Source of the DNA: CAZICM01 sp964537685
GTDB taxonomy: Bacteria > Myxococcota_A > Polyangia > Polyangiales > Polyangiaceae
Direction: 5' to 3'
DNA: 64,000 nucleotides
Assembly: GCA_964537685.1 (NCBI GenBank)
Contig: CAZICM010000011.1
Span: 124,001 to 188,000 of the forward strand
Positions 18,313 to 26,318 of the stretch are shown here, one piece after another. A model generated the notes under the pieces. The model ran no database searches. It was not told the origin of the DNA and saw only the letters and a list, made by a program, of their open reading frames with translations. The first letter of the stretch is position 1. The number at the start of each line of letters is the position of its first letter. The translations under genes and the position numbers were made by a program.

Positions 18313-19635
18313 ATGGGCTGGTTTGGCGACACGTGGAATTCGGCGTGGAACGCGGCGAGCGGGGCGGCCAAGAAGACGGCCAGCGCGGTTGCCAATGGCG
18401 TGAATTCCGCCAAGGATTGGACGGCGGAAAAAGCCGGGCAGGTGAAGGATTGGGCCGTCGAAAAGGGTACGCAGGCCAAGGATTGGGCTGTCGATAAAGC
18501 GACGCAGGCCAAGGATTGGACGGTCGATAAGGCGACGCAGGCCAAGGATTGGACGGTCGAAAAAGCGACGCAGGCCAAGGATTGGGCTGTTGAAAAAGGC
18601 ACGGCGGCCGCGCGCGGGGCCGAGCAGGGAATTGCAAAAGGGGCGCTGTGGGCCGCGGGCGGAATTAACCGGGGCGTGAATGCGGCCGGCAATGCGTATG
18701 ATTCGGCCGCGCAGAAGGCCAAGGATGCCTATAACAAGGCGCGCGATTTCTTTGGTTTGGAGCCGGTGGGCAATGCTTGCCCCGAATGCGAGGGCAAAAA
18801 AGAGCCGACGACCGACGGCGAGGCCGATGGCTGGTATATGGGCGAGGGCTGTAAGCCGAAAAAGACGCTGGCGGAAGCCAAGGCCGCGCCTGTTAAGCCC
18901 TCCGCAAACAATAAATGCTGCGAGGGTAAATCGGGGCAGAAGACCATTTATTATGTGAATGGTATTCAGACCGACCGGGCGGCTCATTGCAATACACTCA
19001 ATGAAATTGCCAATAGCACCTGTGCAAATGTTATTGGTATTTATAATGCGACGGCCGGCTCGGGGCTTGGATTTGTGGGCGATGGTCTTCAGACGGGCGG
19101 AGACCGGGCGCTGATCAATGCGGCGGCCAATGGAAAGCCTGTGGCGCTGGATGGGCGCAATCCGGCGGTCAATACGGTCAGCGATACGATCTATAGCGAA
19201 GTAATGGCGGGCAATAAGCCCGAAATTTGGGCGCATAGCCAGGGCGGCGCGGTGACAAGCCTTGGATTGTACAGCGCGAATAATAGGCTGGATGCGGCTG
19301 GCAATCCGAACGGATTGCAGGGCGTAAATGTGACCAGCATGGGTTCCGCGGCGCCTCAGTGGGTGCAGGGGCCGAACTACGACCATTATGTAAATACAAA
19401 CGATTTGACGCCTGTATCGCTTGGATTGGGATCGGATCCGGCGAAGGCGGCGGCCAGAGGCAATGGAAACGTGCATTTGTTCTCGAAGGACGGAAACACG
19501 TTCCACGACGTGGGCACGCCGGGATATTCAAAAGGAGTGCTTACGGCCACCTCCAATCACGGTGTGGAGGAAACCTATATTGCCAAGCGGGATCAGGATA
19601 AGGGAGGCTGCGGGCAGAGTTTTAAATCGCAGTGA
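18313..19635 (+). CDS. Putative T6SS lipase-like effector with N-terminal 11-residue repeats
   Basis: 440 residues, no signal peptide. Residues about 34-99 are six 11-residue amphipathic repeats of the form KDWxVxKATQA, like group 3 LEA or apolipoprotein-type helices. Residues about 150-205 are cysteine-rich (CPEC, CCEGK). The rest looks like an alpha/beta hydrolase: a strand with IYYVNGI near residue 212, then WAHSQGGAV with candidate nucleophile Ser309; Asp364 and His416 lie where acid and base could be. The elbow is AHSQG, not the strict GxSxG. Position after a VgrG, DUF4123 and helper genes supports an antibacterial phospholipase role, but substrate is inference. Confidence 0.7.
   Translation: MGWFGDTWNSAWNAASGAAKKTASAVANGVNSAKDWTAEKAGQVKDWAVEKGTQAKDWAVDKATQAKDWTVDKATQAKDWTVEKATQAKDWAVEKGTAAARGAEQGIAKGALWAAGGINRGVNAAGNAYDSAAQKAKDAYNKARDFFGLEPVGNACPECEGKKEPTTDGEADGWYMGEGCKPKKTLAEAKAAPVKPSANNKCCEGKSGQKTIYYVNGIQTDRAAHCNTLNEIANSTCANVIGIYNATAGSGLGFVGDGLQTGGDRALINAAANGKPVALDGRNPAVNTVSDTIYSEVMAGNKPEIWAHSQGGAVTSLGLYSANNRLDAAGNPNGLQGVNVTSMGSAAPQWVQGPNYDHYVNTNDLTPVSLGLGSDPAKAAARGNGNVHLFSKDGNTFHDVGTPGYSKGVLTATSNHGVEETYIAKRDQDKGGCGQSFKSQ
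18412..18609 (+). repeat. Six tandem 33-bp repeats encoding 11-residue units
   Basis: The sequence AAGGATTGG recurs at 18412, 18445, 18478, 18511, 18544 and 18577, exactly 33 bp apart, inside the lipase-like effector gene. The central copies are nearly identical in DNA, so recent unit gain or loss is likely. Each unit encodes K-D-W-(A/T)-(V/A)-(E/D)-K-(A/G)-T-Q-A or close variants. Confidence 0.95.
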
Positions 19636-19704
19636 AAATTGCATGCAATGACTTGGCAATTTGACTGAATTTTAAAATGGACGAATGGGATTGCGGAGTT
19701 TCGT

Positions 19705-20250
19705 ATGAAGAATGAACAAGGCAGCGCTTCCGGCGGCCGTGAAAAAGCCAATTCGCTCGTTGCGGGCTATGGCAAGTGGCTGGGCGTGTACGATGCCGAG
19801 CTGGATCAGAAAAACGACCGCTCCTTTGGAGGCTCGGGATTTCATTACGATGCCGATACCGATATGCTCCGGGGCCGCGTTTTTATTGAACAGGCTTTTT
19901 TGCCGGGCGATCCAGATGGCGTGAAGGACAATTTCCGCAAGGTTCTGAAGGCGCTGAATGATCCGAAAATAGGCGGGATGTTCGAGCGGGGCGGCGGGAC
20001 ATTTGTGCTGGATGAGGAAAAGCGCATGTTTTTTCTGGTGCGGGATTTTCCCGCCGCGCAAATGACTCAGCGCGCGCTGCGCCTGAAAATGGAAAAACTA
20101 TTGAATGTTGGAGCAACATGGTCATTACATTGGTTTGGGCGTGTGGCCAGGATTGCTCATGGGAGGGAAGCTCCGCCGTCCGAGCCCGTGACATGGAGCA
20201 TGGATGGAGTCGGGCTTGTTTCCGACGAGGAAATTGAAAAGGGCGAGTGA
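19705..20250 (+). CDS. Uncharacterised protein between two T6SS effectors, possible immunity protein
   Basis: 181 residues, no signal peptide or membrane segment. A GGAG site lies before the ATG. The protein is alpha/beta with a central GGMFERGGGTFVLDEEKRMFFLV stretch separated by glycine turns; it faintly recalls the CesT/type III chaperone fold, but I see no diagnostic motif. It sits 69 bp after the lipase-like gene and 52 bp before the amidase gene, the place where an immunity protein or dedicated chaperone is usual. A cytosolic location would not protect against a periplasmic lipase, which favours a chaperone role unless the toxin acts inside. Confidence 0.6.
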   Translation: MKNEQGSASGGREKANSLVAGYGKWLGVYDAELDQKNDRSFGGSGFHYDADTDMLRGRVFIEQAFLPGDPDGVKDNFRKVLKALNDPKIGGMFERGGGTFVLDEEKRMFFLVRDFPAAQMTQRALRLKMEKLLNVGATWSLHWFGRVARIAHGREAPPSEPVTWSMDGVGLVSDEEIEKGE

Positions 20251-20302
20251 GCGGGCAGGCAGGGTTTTGGACGAGAAATCAATTCGATAGGAGTAGTAGG
20301 TT

Positions 20303-21088
20303 ATGCTGCTCAAATACGGCTCGGTAGGGCAATCGGTAAAAGATCTTCAGCACATGCTGAATTTATACGGGGCTCAGCCGCGGTTGATCGTGGATGGAGA
20401 TTTTGGTCAGAACACGCTGGATGCGGTGAAGTATTTTCAGGCCAGGGCCACCGATATTACGGGGCGTCCGCTGCTTGTCGATGGCGAAGTCGGGGATAAA
20501 ACCTGGGAGGCTTTGCGCAATTCGACGGGCGGGGGCGGGGCAAAACCGCCCGAGCCTCCAAAGAATGAGCAGGGCGGGGCGGTTGGCCAGCGAATCGCGC
20601 GCATTGCCTTGGCGGAGGCGCAGAAGGGCGTGCGCGAGCATGGCAAGAATACCGGCAAGGATGTGCGTAAATATCAGGATTCGACGGGCTTGGGCGGCAC
20701 GGGATGGGCGTGGTGCGCGGCTTTCGTGACCTGGTGTTATGAAACGGCGGGCCTTGTGCTGCGGAGCGCGTGGGGATTCGCGGGTGTGGCCGATTTAGAG
20801 GCGTGGGGCCGCAAGACGGGGAAATGGAAGCCCCGCGTGGCTGGATATACGCCGCCCACGGGCGCCATTGTGATTTTTAAATTTTCGCATACGGGGATTG
20901 TGATTTCAGGCGGGAAATCCGCGGATATCACGGTGGAAGGCAATACCTCGTCGGGCAATCAGGGATCGCAGCGGGACGGCGATGGTGTGTTTCAGAGGAC
21001 GCGATCGCATTCCATTATCAAAGGATATGTAATCCTGCCTGAGATATTGAAGGAAGATCCCGGTAAAGATAAGGTCGCGACCAAATAA
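20303..21088 (+). CDS. Peptidoglycan-binding CHAP-type amidase, putative T6SS effector
   Basis: 261 residues. Residues 1-75 form a PG_binding_1 domain (VKDLQHMLNLYG, VDGDFGQNTLDAV). After a proline/glycine linker, residues 95-250 form a CHAP-like cysteine hydrolase: candidate Cys138 in WAWCAAFV, His196 in FSHTGIVIS and Asn214 in EGNTSSG. Such enzymes cut peptide bonds in peptidoglycan. There is no signal peptide, so it must reach the periplasm through another route; its place at the end of the VgrG island points to T6SS delivery. An AGGAG site lies before the ATG. No obvious periplasmic immunity gene follows it. Confidence 0.85.
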   Translation: MLLKYGSVGQSVKDLQHMLNLYGAQPRLIVDGDFGQNTLDAVKYFQARATDITGRPLLVDGEVGDKTWEALRNSTGGGGAKPPEPPKNEQGGAVGQRIARIALAEAQKGVREHGKNTGKDVRKYQDSTGLGGTGWAWCAAFVTWCYETAGLVLRSAWGFAGVADLEAWGRKTGKWKPRVAGYTPPTGAIVIFKFSHTGIVISGGKSADITVEGNTSSGNQGSQRDGDGVFQRTRSHSIIKGYVILPEILKEDPGKDKVATK

Positions 21089-21130
21089 ACCATTTCAATT
21101 TTATTTTGGGCGCACTAGCAGTGCGTTCTC

Positions 21131-22381
21131 GTGAACGACATTAAACGTCCGCGTTCGGCCTTGGTGCTGGCGCTGCCGGCAGAGCGGGCCGGCGCTGCGC
21201 CTCCGCTTTCTGTTTTGGCTGGGCTTCCTCTGGTGCTTCGCACCGTGCTTACGCTTCAAAAAGAGGGGGTTTCGCGATTTTGGGTGCAGTGTGCGGGGCC
21301 GGATAAAGAAGGCGTTCAGAAGGCGCTTTTGGACAAGCGTGTGCATGCTCAGGTGAGCGTGATTGAAACGCTGTCCGAGGCGCGCGATGAGCTTGATTCG
21401 CAGGCTTTGCCTGTGATCGCGGCGATGTCTGATGTGGCCGTGAATCCCGCGGTATACCGTATGCTTTTGGATGTGGGCGCAGGGGAGCAGGGCGCCGCGG
21501 CTTGCCGCGATCGGGAGCCGATTGGGCCTTTTGCGGCGATGCCTGCCGTGTTGTTGGATGGCATTCAGCCCGATTCCGATCCTCAGAAAATAGCGGGGCA
21601 GTTCTTGAAAGAGGGGCGGCTTACGCCGCTAGAAATACCGGGGCTGTGGGCGTATTCGCTCCGGGACAAAGAAGGGCGGGCTGGGGCTGTTTATTCGCTG
21701 TTTGAAGCCTGCCGCAAACCTGTGGATGGACTGGTTGCCCGTTATATTAACCGGAACATTTCGATTTTTATTTCAAAACGCATTGTAGGATTGCCTTTCA
21801 CTCCAAATATGATCAGTGTTGTAACATTTTTGATCGGAGTGGCCGGCGCTGTATTCGCGGCGCGGGGCGGGTATTGGAATTTGCTGCTCGGCGCATTTTT
21901 ATTTCAGTGGAATTCGATATTGGACGGCGTGGATGGTGAGCTTGCGCGGGTGCGATTTCAGCATTCGAAGCTTGGGCAGTGGATCGATACGGTGGGCGAT
22001 GATGTCGCGAATATGATTTTTTATGTGGGTCTGGCTTATGGATCGCTGACGGCTCCTTACGGCAATATTTTATTTCTATTGGGATGGGTGGGAACGATTG
22101 TGACGGGTATTATCCGGGCTATCGATTATTCAATGATGATCCGGGCAGGTTCGGGCGATTTGTATGCGATTGAGTGGGATATCGATAAAAAGCCCGCGGA
22201 GGGTTTGATTGCAAAGCTTGTGGTGTTTTTCCGCTATGCGCTGAAAAAAGATTTTGCGCTTCTTTTCTTTTTGGGGCTGGCTGTGTTCGGGGTGTTGCCG
22301 GCGGCGCTTTTGTTTATCGGGGCGGGTTCGGTCGCTACGCTGATCGCTACCTTGATTAGGATTGCAAAGCCCCGTAAATAA
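21131..22381 (+). CDS. CDP-alcohol phosphatidyltransferase with N-terminal nucleotidyltransferase-like domain
   Basis: 416 residues from a GTG. Residues 1-190 look like a reduced MobA/cytidylyltransferase-type fold (ALVLALPAERAG, LPLVLRTVLTL), but the glycine-rich nucleotide loop is poor, so it may be inactive. Residues 210-410 are membrane helices with the CDP-alcohol transferase signature DGELAR...GQWIDTVGDD (residues about 268-292; pattern DGxxAR-x8-GxxxDxxxD). The architecture resembles fused IPCT/DIPP-synthase proteins that make phosphoinositol compounds, but product is unknown. A short inverted repeat (21111-21125) lies just before the start codon. Confidence 0.8.
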   Translation: MNDIKRPRSALVLALPAERAGAAPPLSVLAGLPLVLRTVLTLQKEGVSRFWVQCAGPDKEGVQKALLDKRVHAQVSVIETLSEARDELDSQALPVIAAMSDVAVNPAVYRMLLDVGAGEQGAAACRDREPIGPFAAMPAVLLDGIQPDSDPQKIAGQFLKEGRLTPLEIPGLWAYSLRDKEGRAGAVYSLFEACRKPVDGLVARYINRNISIFISKRIVGLPFTPNMISVVTFLIGVAGAVFAARGGYWNLLLGAFLFQWNSILDGVDGELARVRFQHSKLGQWIDTVGDDVANMIFYVGLAYGSLTAPYGNILFLLGWVGTIVTGIIRAIDYSMMIRAGSGDLYAIEWDIDKKPAEGLIAKLVVFFRYALKKDFALLFFLGLAVFGVLPAALLFIGAGSVATLIATLIRIAKPRK

Positions 22382-22393
22382 ATAATGTTTATG

Positions 22394-23113
22394 TCAATCC
22401 GATGATGTGGATGATGTGGATGAAGACTTGGACTCTTCGCCCTTTTTTGCAATTGGAATGTATTGCTTCATATAACTATTTAAATAAATTCCAGCGGTAA
22501 TGAGCGATGAGCTAAAGCCGACGATCATGGCGAAGTGGGCGAGATAGCCGAGATAGGTGCTGTAGGGTTCGGGGGCGAGTTTTCCCCGGCTCGCGGCCAT
22601 GACGGCCAAGGAATAAAACATCCAGTTGGATGCCCATTTGCCGAGAAAAATAGATGGAATCTTAAATCCCATTTCCGCGGCGCTGGCCCTTAAGTTCATG
22701 ACCAGGGTTTCCCGGAGCATGACGCCGTAGAGCAAGAGCGCGGGCCATGTTCCATCCCGCACGAATATAAAAATAACGCCCATCATGTAGAGCAAATCGG
22801 CCGCTTGATCGATGAGCGCTCCAATGCGGGTCGCGCAGTTGAGCTTGCGCGCGAGATAGCCGTCCAAATAGTCGCTGAGGCCCGCGATGATGCCGATGCC
22901 TAGGCCCAGCGCGAAATAGCCGTAATACCAAAGGCCAAGGCCAATGTAGATGAGCACGACGCGGCCAATGGAGATGATGTTCGGCAGTGTGCCGAGATCG
23001 CGGAGAAAGGCGCTTTTGCCTGTGTTTTGGGTGGACACGAGGGGTCTTTCGATTGAGGTTGGTTGTATGCGGGTTTGTGTCCGCGTGATACGCCATGACC
23101 GATTTGTGCTCAA
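22394..23113 (-). CDS. CDP-alcohol phosphatidyltransferase (PgsA-like)
   Basis: 239 residues with several membrane helices. The signature DYLDGYLARKLNCATRIGAL followed by IDQAADLL fits DxxDGxxARxxxxxTxxGxxxDxxxD of phospholipid head-group transferases such as phosphatidylglycerophosphate synthase. The C terminus is a serine-rich tail. The start is uncertain: a TTG at 23113 gives a 35-residue leader without a domain, and a GTG at 23038 starts close to the domain; neither has a clear ribosome site. It converges on the other CDP-alcohol transferase with 12 bp between stops, so two enzymes of one superfamily sit tail to tail. Confidence 0.85.
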   Translation of the reverse strand: MSTNRSWRITRTQTRIQPTSIERPLVSTQNTGKSAFLRDLGTLPNIISIGRVVLIYIGLGLWYYGYFALGLGIGIIAGLSDYLDGYLARKLNCATRIGALIDQAADLLYMMGVIFIFVRDGTWPALLLYGVMLRETLVMNLRASAAEMGFKIPSIFLGKWASNWMFYSLAVMAASRGKLAPEPYSTYLGYLAHFAMIVGFSSSLITAGIYLNSYMKQYIPIAKKGEESKSSSTSSTSSD

Positions 23114-23178
23114 GGCTTGTGCGAAGAAGGCGCGTCGGCTCGTATTGCCGGCCTAGGTCTAATTCAGGGAGTTTTAAA

Positions 23179-23451
23179 ATGATGAAGAAGTTATTGGCCG
23201 GGTTTTTTCTTGTTGGGTTTGGCGCGCTGAATGTCGCTGCGTGCGGGGGCGCGGAGGTGGGCGAGGAGTGCGATACCTCGGGCAATACAGATGAATGTGT
23301 CGAGAATGCGGTGTGCGGTGATTCCGGCGATAATACGGGTGTTCTTAAATGCCTGAAGGTGTGTACGGATCAGGCGGATTGCGCGGCCGAAGAAGAGTGC
23401 AACGGTGTGAGCGGCGGAAGTTTGAAGGGCTGCCGGCTGAAGGCCAAATGA
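23179..23451 (+). CDS. Small cysteine-rich lipoprotein
   Basis: 90 residues from the ATG at 23179, chosen because AGGGAG precedes it and a lipoprotein signal follows (VAAC, Cys22). The mature part has nine further cysteines in a pattern with CVENAVC and CTDQADCAAEEEC, similar to short extracellular cysteine-rich modules common in myxobacterial lipoproteins. Function unknown. It ends 7 bp before the convergent gluQ stop. Confidence 0.75.
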   Translation: MMKKLLAGFFLVGFGALNVAACGGAEVGEECDTSGNTDECVENAVCGDSGDNTGVLKCLKVCTDQADCAAEEECNGVSGGSLKGCRLKAK

Positions 23452-23458
23452 TCAAATA

Positions 23459-24496
23459 TTAATGATTTAATTGGTTTACAATTTGATCGACATTTGGTTC
23501 TATCCCCTTTAATTTTTCCCAATCCAATTGTTGAGCAATTCGGTCTAATGGATCGCCCCCGGCGGAAATAGGATGTCCGTAGGCGAGGGCGATGGCCCTG
23601 ACGAGCGCTTTGGGGTCGTGCCCCATGGTTCGCTGGTCGCGGATGGGGACGCCTTTTTCGCGTTTCGAAAGCCTTGTTTTTCCGTGGCCGTATAAAAGCG
23701 GGATGTGGGCGTAGCGGGGCGGCTGGGCACCGAGAAGCCTAAATAAAAGCGCTTGGCGGGGCACCGATGAGGCTAAATCGGCGCCCCGGACGACATCGGT
23801 GATGCCCATGGCGAAATCGTCGACAACGACGGCGAATTGATACGCGAATACGCCGTCTCCCCGGCGGAGTACGAAATCGCCCGTTATTTCTCCGACATGT
23901 TCTCCGATTGGGCCTAGAATATGATCGAATGCCTCGGCATAATCATCATTTTGCCCGGGAACGGCGAGGCGAACGGCGGGAGGGCGTTTGAAGGTTCGCG
24001 GCTGGTGTCCAAAAGGACGGCAAGTGCCGGGATAACGCGGGCCTTCTTCGCCTGCGTGCGGAGCGCTTGCGGCGCGGGAGATTTCGGCGCGGGAGCAATC
24101 GCATAAATACGTCAGGCCGCGGGCCGTGAGGGAGGCCAGCGCTTGTTCGTAGAGCCCGAGCCGTTGGGATTGATCGTAAGGGCCGAATGGGCCGCCGATA
24201 TCGGGGCCTTCGTCCCATGAAATGCCGAGCCATCGCAGGTCTTCGAGAATGCCAGCGCGCGCGCTTTCGATAACGCGGTCGCGGTCGAGATCTTCCATGC
24301 GTAAAACAAGCGTTCCTTGGGCGTTGCGGGCGGCGGCTGCGCAGAAGATTGAGGCGGCTGCGCTGCCCAGATGAAGCTCGCCCGTTGGAGAAGGCGCGAA
24401 GCGGCCGCGGTATTTTTTTTGATTTGGATTTTTGGCTTCCGCTGTCGTTTTTGCTTGTGCGGCCGATGAGAACGAATCTAAGAGCGGCTTAGGCAT
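23459..24496 (-). CDS. gluQ: Glutamyl-Q tRNA(Asp) synthetase
   Basis: 345 residues. GluQ-RS attaches glutamate to queuosine in tRNA(Asp). It has the class I opening GRFAPSPTGELHLGS, a zinc-site-like CDCSRAEI with a later YPGTC, and KTRLSKRE in place of KMSKS. It lacks the C-terminal anticodon-binding domain of GltX, as the family does. The first credible start is the ATG at 24496, giving about 30 disordered residues before the domain; no ATG, GTG or TTG lies between it and the domain. This start overlaps the divergent udk ATG by two bases (CATG at 24494-24497). Confidence 0.9.
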   Translation of the reverse strand: MPKPLLDSFSSAAQAKTTAEAKNPNQKKYRGRFAPSPTGELHLGSAAASIFCAAAARNAQGTLVLRMEDLDRDRVIESARAGILEDLRWLGISWDEGPDIGGPFGPYDQSQRLGLYEQALASLTARGLTYLCDCSRAEISRAASAPHAGEEGPRYPGTCRPFGHQPRTFKRPPAVRLAVPGQNDDYAEAFDHILGPIGEHVGEITGDFVLRRGDGVFAYQFAVVVDDFAMGITDVVRGADLASSVPRQALLFRLLGAQPPRYAHIPLLYGHGKTRLSKREKGVPIRDQRTMGHDPKALVRAIALAYGHPISAGGDPLDRIAQQLDWEKLKGIEPNVDQIVNQLNH

Positions 24497-25130
24497 GGCA
24501 TCTTTAATCGTCGGCATTGCGGGCGGAACGGGTTCGGGAAAGACGACCGTGGCAAAAGCGATCGCAAACGCTCTGCCCAAGGAGAGCGTCGCGATGATCG
24601 AGTTTGACGCTTATTATCGCGATCGGCCCGATTTGTCGCCTGAGGAGCGCTCGCAGTTGAATTTCGATCACCCCGAATCGCTGGAGACGGAGCTCTTGGT
24701 TGAGCATTTGTCGGCGCTGCGGGCGGGCCATGCGGTGCAGACGCCGATTTACGATTTTAAGACGCATAGGCGGTGTGCGGAGTCGCGTTTGGTGGAGCCG
24801 GCGCCGGTGATTATCGTCGAGGGGATTTTGGTATTTGTCGATCCGCGGCTGCGCGAGCGCATGGATATGAAGCTCTTTGTCGATACGGACGCGGATATTC
24901 GCGTATTTCGCAGGATTCGGCGCGATATGGAGCATAGGGGGCGGAGTTTTGAGTCGGTGCGGGAGCAGTACTACAAGACGGTGCGGCCGATGCATTTGCA
25001 GTTTGTCGAGCCTTCAAAGCGCTGGGCCGATTTAATTATCCCCGAGGGCGGCAATAACCGGGTGGCTTTGGATTTGATTATTGCAAAGCTAAAGAGCGTG
25101 CTTTCTGCGGTGCGGGATAATAAAAACTAA
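24495..25130 (+). CDS. udk: Uridine kinase
   Basis: 211 residues, normal length. Uridine kinase phosphorylates uridine and cytidine in pyrimidine salvage. The Walker A is GIAGGTGSGKTT at the N terminus, then FDAYYRD, NFDHPESLE, IVEGILVFVDPRLRE and the RIRRDMEHRGRS lid region are all typical. The ATG at 24495 fits the family start; the only upstream choice is a TTG at 24432, which would run deep into gluQ. The site-2 protease gene starts 6 bp downstream, so the two are probably co-transcribed. Confidence 0.92.
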   Translation: MASLIVGIAGGTGSGKTTVAKAIANALPKESVAMIEFDAYYRDRPDLSPEERSQLNFDHPESLETELLVEHLSALRAGHAVQTPIYDFKTHRRCAESRLVEPAPVIIVEGILVFVDPRLRERMDMKLFVDTDADIRVFRRIRRDMEHRGRSFESVREQYYKTVRPMHLQFVEPSKRWADLIIPEGGNNRVALDLIIAKLKSVLSAVRDNKN

Positions 25131-25136
25131 TCGACG

Positions 25137-26147
25137 ATGAGCAGCGCGCCCGATCCTTCCGAGGAAACAGATCCATCCGCTCCTGCCGATGCATTGGCGG
25201 AGCCTGTTTACGATGAGCCTCCTCACCGTCCATTCAGTTACCGAACCAATTTGATTTTATTTGTTGCGACGGTGTTTTCGGTATTTTTGGCGGGCGCGGG
25301 TTATGCGGGGACACTGGTTGCGGATGGCTCCGCCGCCGAAAAAATAAAAGGTTTATTGGGCGGTTATTCTTATGCGGTGCCGCTGCTGGCCATTTTATTA
25401 TTTCATGAATTCGGCCATTACTTCGCCGCCCGCTATCACCGCGTGGATGCCTCGCTGCCTTATTTCATTCCTTTTCCGCTGCTGAGTCCTTTTGGGACGA
25501 TGGGCGCTGTTATTTCAATGCGCGGCCGTATTAAATCGCGCAATGCCTTGCTGGATATCGGGGCGGCGGGGCCGCTCGCCGGGCTGTTGATTGCGCTTCC
25601 CGTGCTGGTGTTTGGCCTGCTCGGATCGCCCGTGAAAGAGATTACAAGCCCGAGTATTCAAGAGGGGCAGAGCCTTTTGTATATTGCGATGAAGCGCGTG
25701 CTTCTGGGGCCGATTCCCGATGGGTATGATGTATTTTTAAATCCGGTCGCATTCGCGGGATGGACGGGTGTATTTGTTACGATGCTGAATTTATTGCCCG
25801 TCGCGCAATTGGATGGAGGCCATATTGCTTATGCGCTGTTTGGGCCGGCGCAGAACCGGTATTCGCGTATTGTGCATCAATCGCTGCTTTTATTTTTTGC
25901 CATCAATCTCGGGAGATTTTTAATTCCCGCAATAAAAAGCCCGGATGGCTCGATCGGCCAGGCCATTAGCAATTCGACATTTTGGCTTGTGTGGTTTGCG
26001 CTTTTGTTTTTGGTGAAGCGGGTGGGCGGTCAAGATCATCCGCCGACCGAGCCGGGAGAGTTGTCGCCCGCGCGCAAGGTGATCGCCGTGTTTTCGCTCG
26101 TTGTGTTCGTGCTGTTGTTCATGCCAACACCGTGGGCTGCCCATTGA
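25137..26147 (+). CDS. Site-2 protease family zinc metalloprotease (M50)
   Basis: 336 residues with about eight membrane segments. The active site is HEFGH (His90, Glu91, His94) in one helix and the second metal motif LDGGH (Asp226) in another, as in intramembrane site-2 proteases. Sequence between the motifs (PYFIPFPLLSPFGTMGAVI) is like the EGY/compact M50 group without a PDZ domain. It would cleave membrane-bound substrates, often anti-sigma factors, but no such gene is adjacent. It follows udk by 6 bp. The N-terminal 35 residues are acidic and proline-rich. Confidence 0.9.
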   Translation: MSSAPDPSEETDPSAPADALAEPVYDEPPHRPFSYRTNLILFVATVFSVFLAGAGYAGTLVADGSAAEKIKGLLGGYSYAVPLLAILLFHEFGHYFAARYHRVDASLPYFIPFPLLSPFGTMGAVISMRGRIKSRNALLDIGAAGPLAGLLIALPVLVFGLLGSPVKEITSPSIQEGQSLLYIAMKRVLLGPIPDGYDVFLNPVAFAGWTGVFVTMLNLLPVAQLDGGHIAYALFGPAQNRYSRIVHQSLLLFFAINLGRFLIPAIKSPDGSIGQAISNSTFWLVWFALLFLVKRVGGQDHPPTEPGELSPARKVIAVFSLVVFVLLFMPTPWAAH

Positions 26148-26235
26148 TGTAGGGCGCGCCGGAATGGGCTGGCACAGCTTGACTCATTAAAACATTATTT
26201 TTTATTAAATGCCTAAAAATGCATTGAAATAAATC

Positions 26236-26250
26236 TGGCAGGGAATTTGC
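26236..26250 (+). promoter_or_regulatory. Putative sigma-54 promoter (-24/-12)
   Basis: TGGCAGGGAATTTGC matches TGGCACG-N4-TTGC with one or two changes and the correct distance between the GG and GC pairs. It lies about 70 bp before the DUF3160 lipoprotein start, with nothing else between. Transcription would start near 26263. Confidence 0.55.
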
Positions 26251-26318
26251 CAAACCCTGGATGTCCGCGCGGTGCTCAGATGAACCGGCGTGGCTATCGA
26301 TTCGAAAAGAGGTTTGCT

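Noticed and set aside
18031..19506. A 491-residue open frame on the minus strand inside the T6SS island
   Set aside because: It lies opposite three well-supported plus-strand genes, has an arginine/proline-rich repetitive translation and no family features; it is a mirror of the 33-bp repeats and codon bias.
26168..26184. TGGCACAGCTTGAC as a second sigma-54 site
   Set aside because: Spacing between the GG and GC elements is too short.
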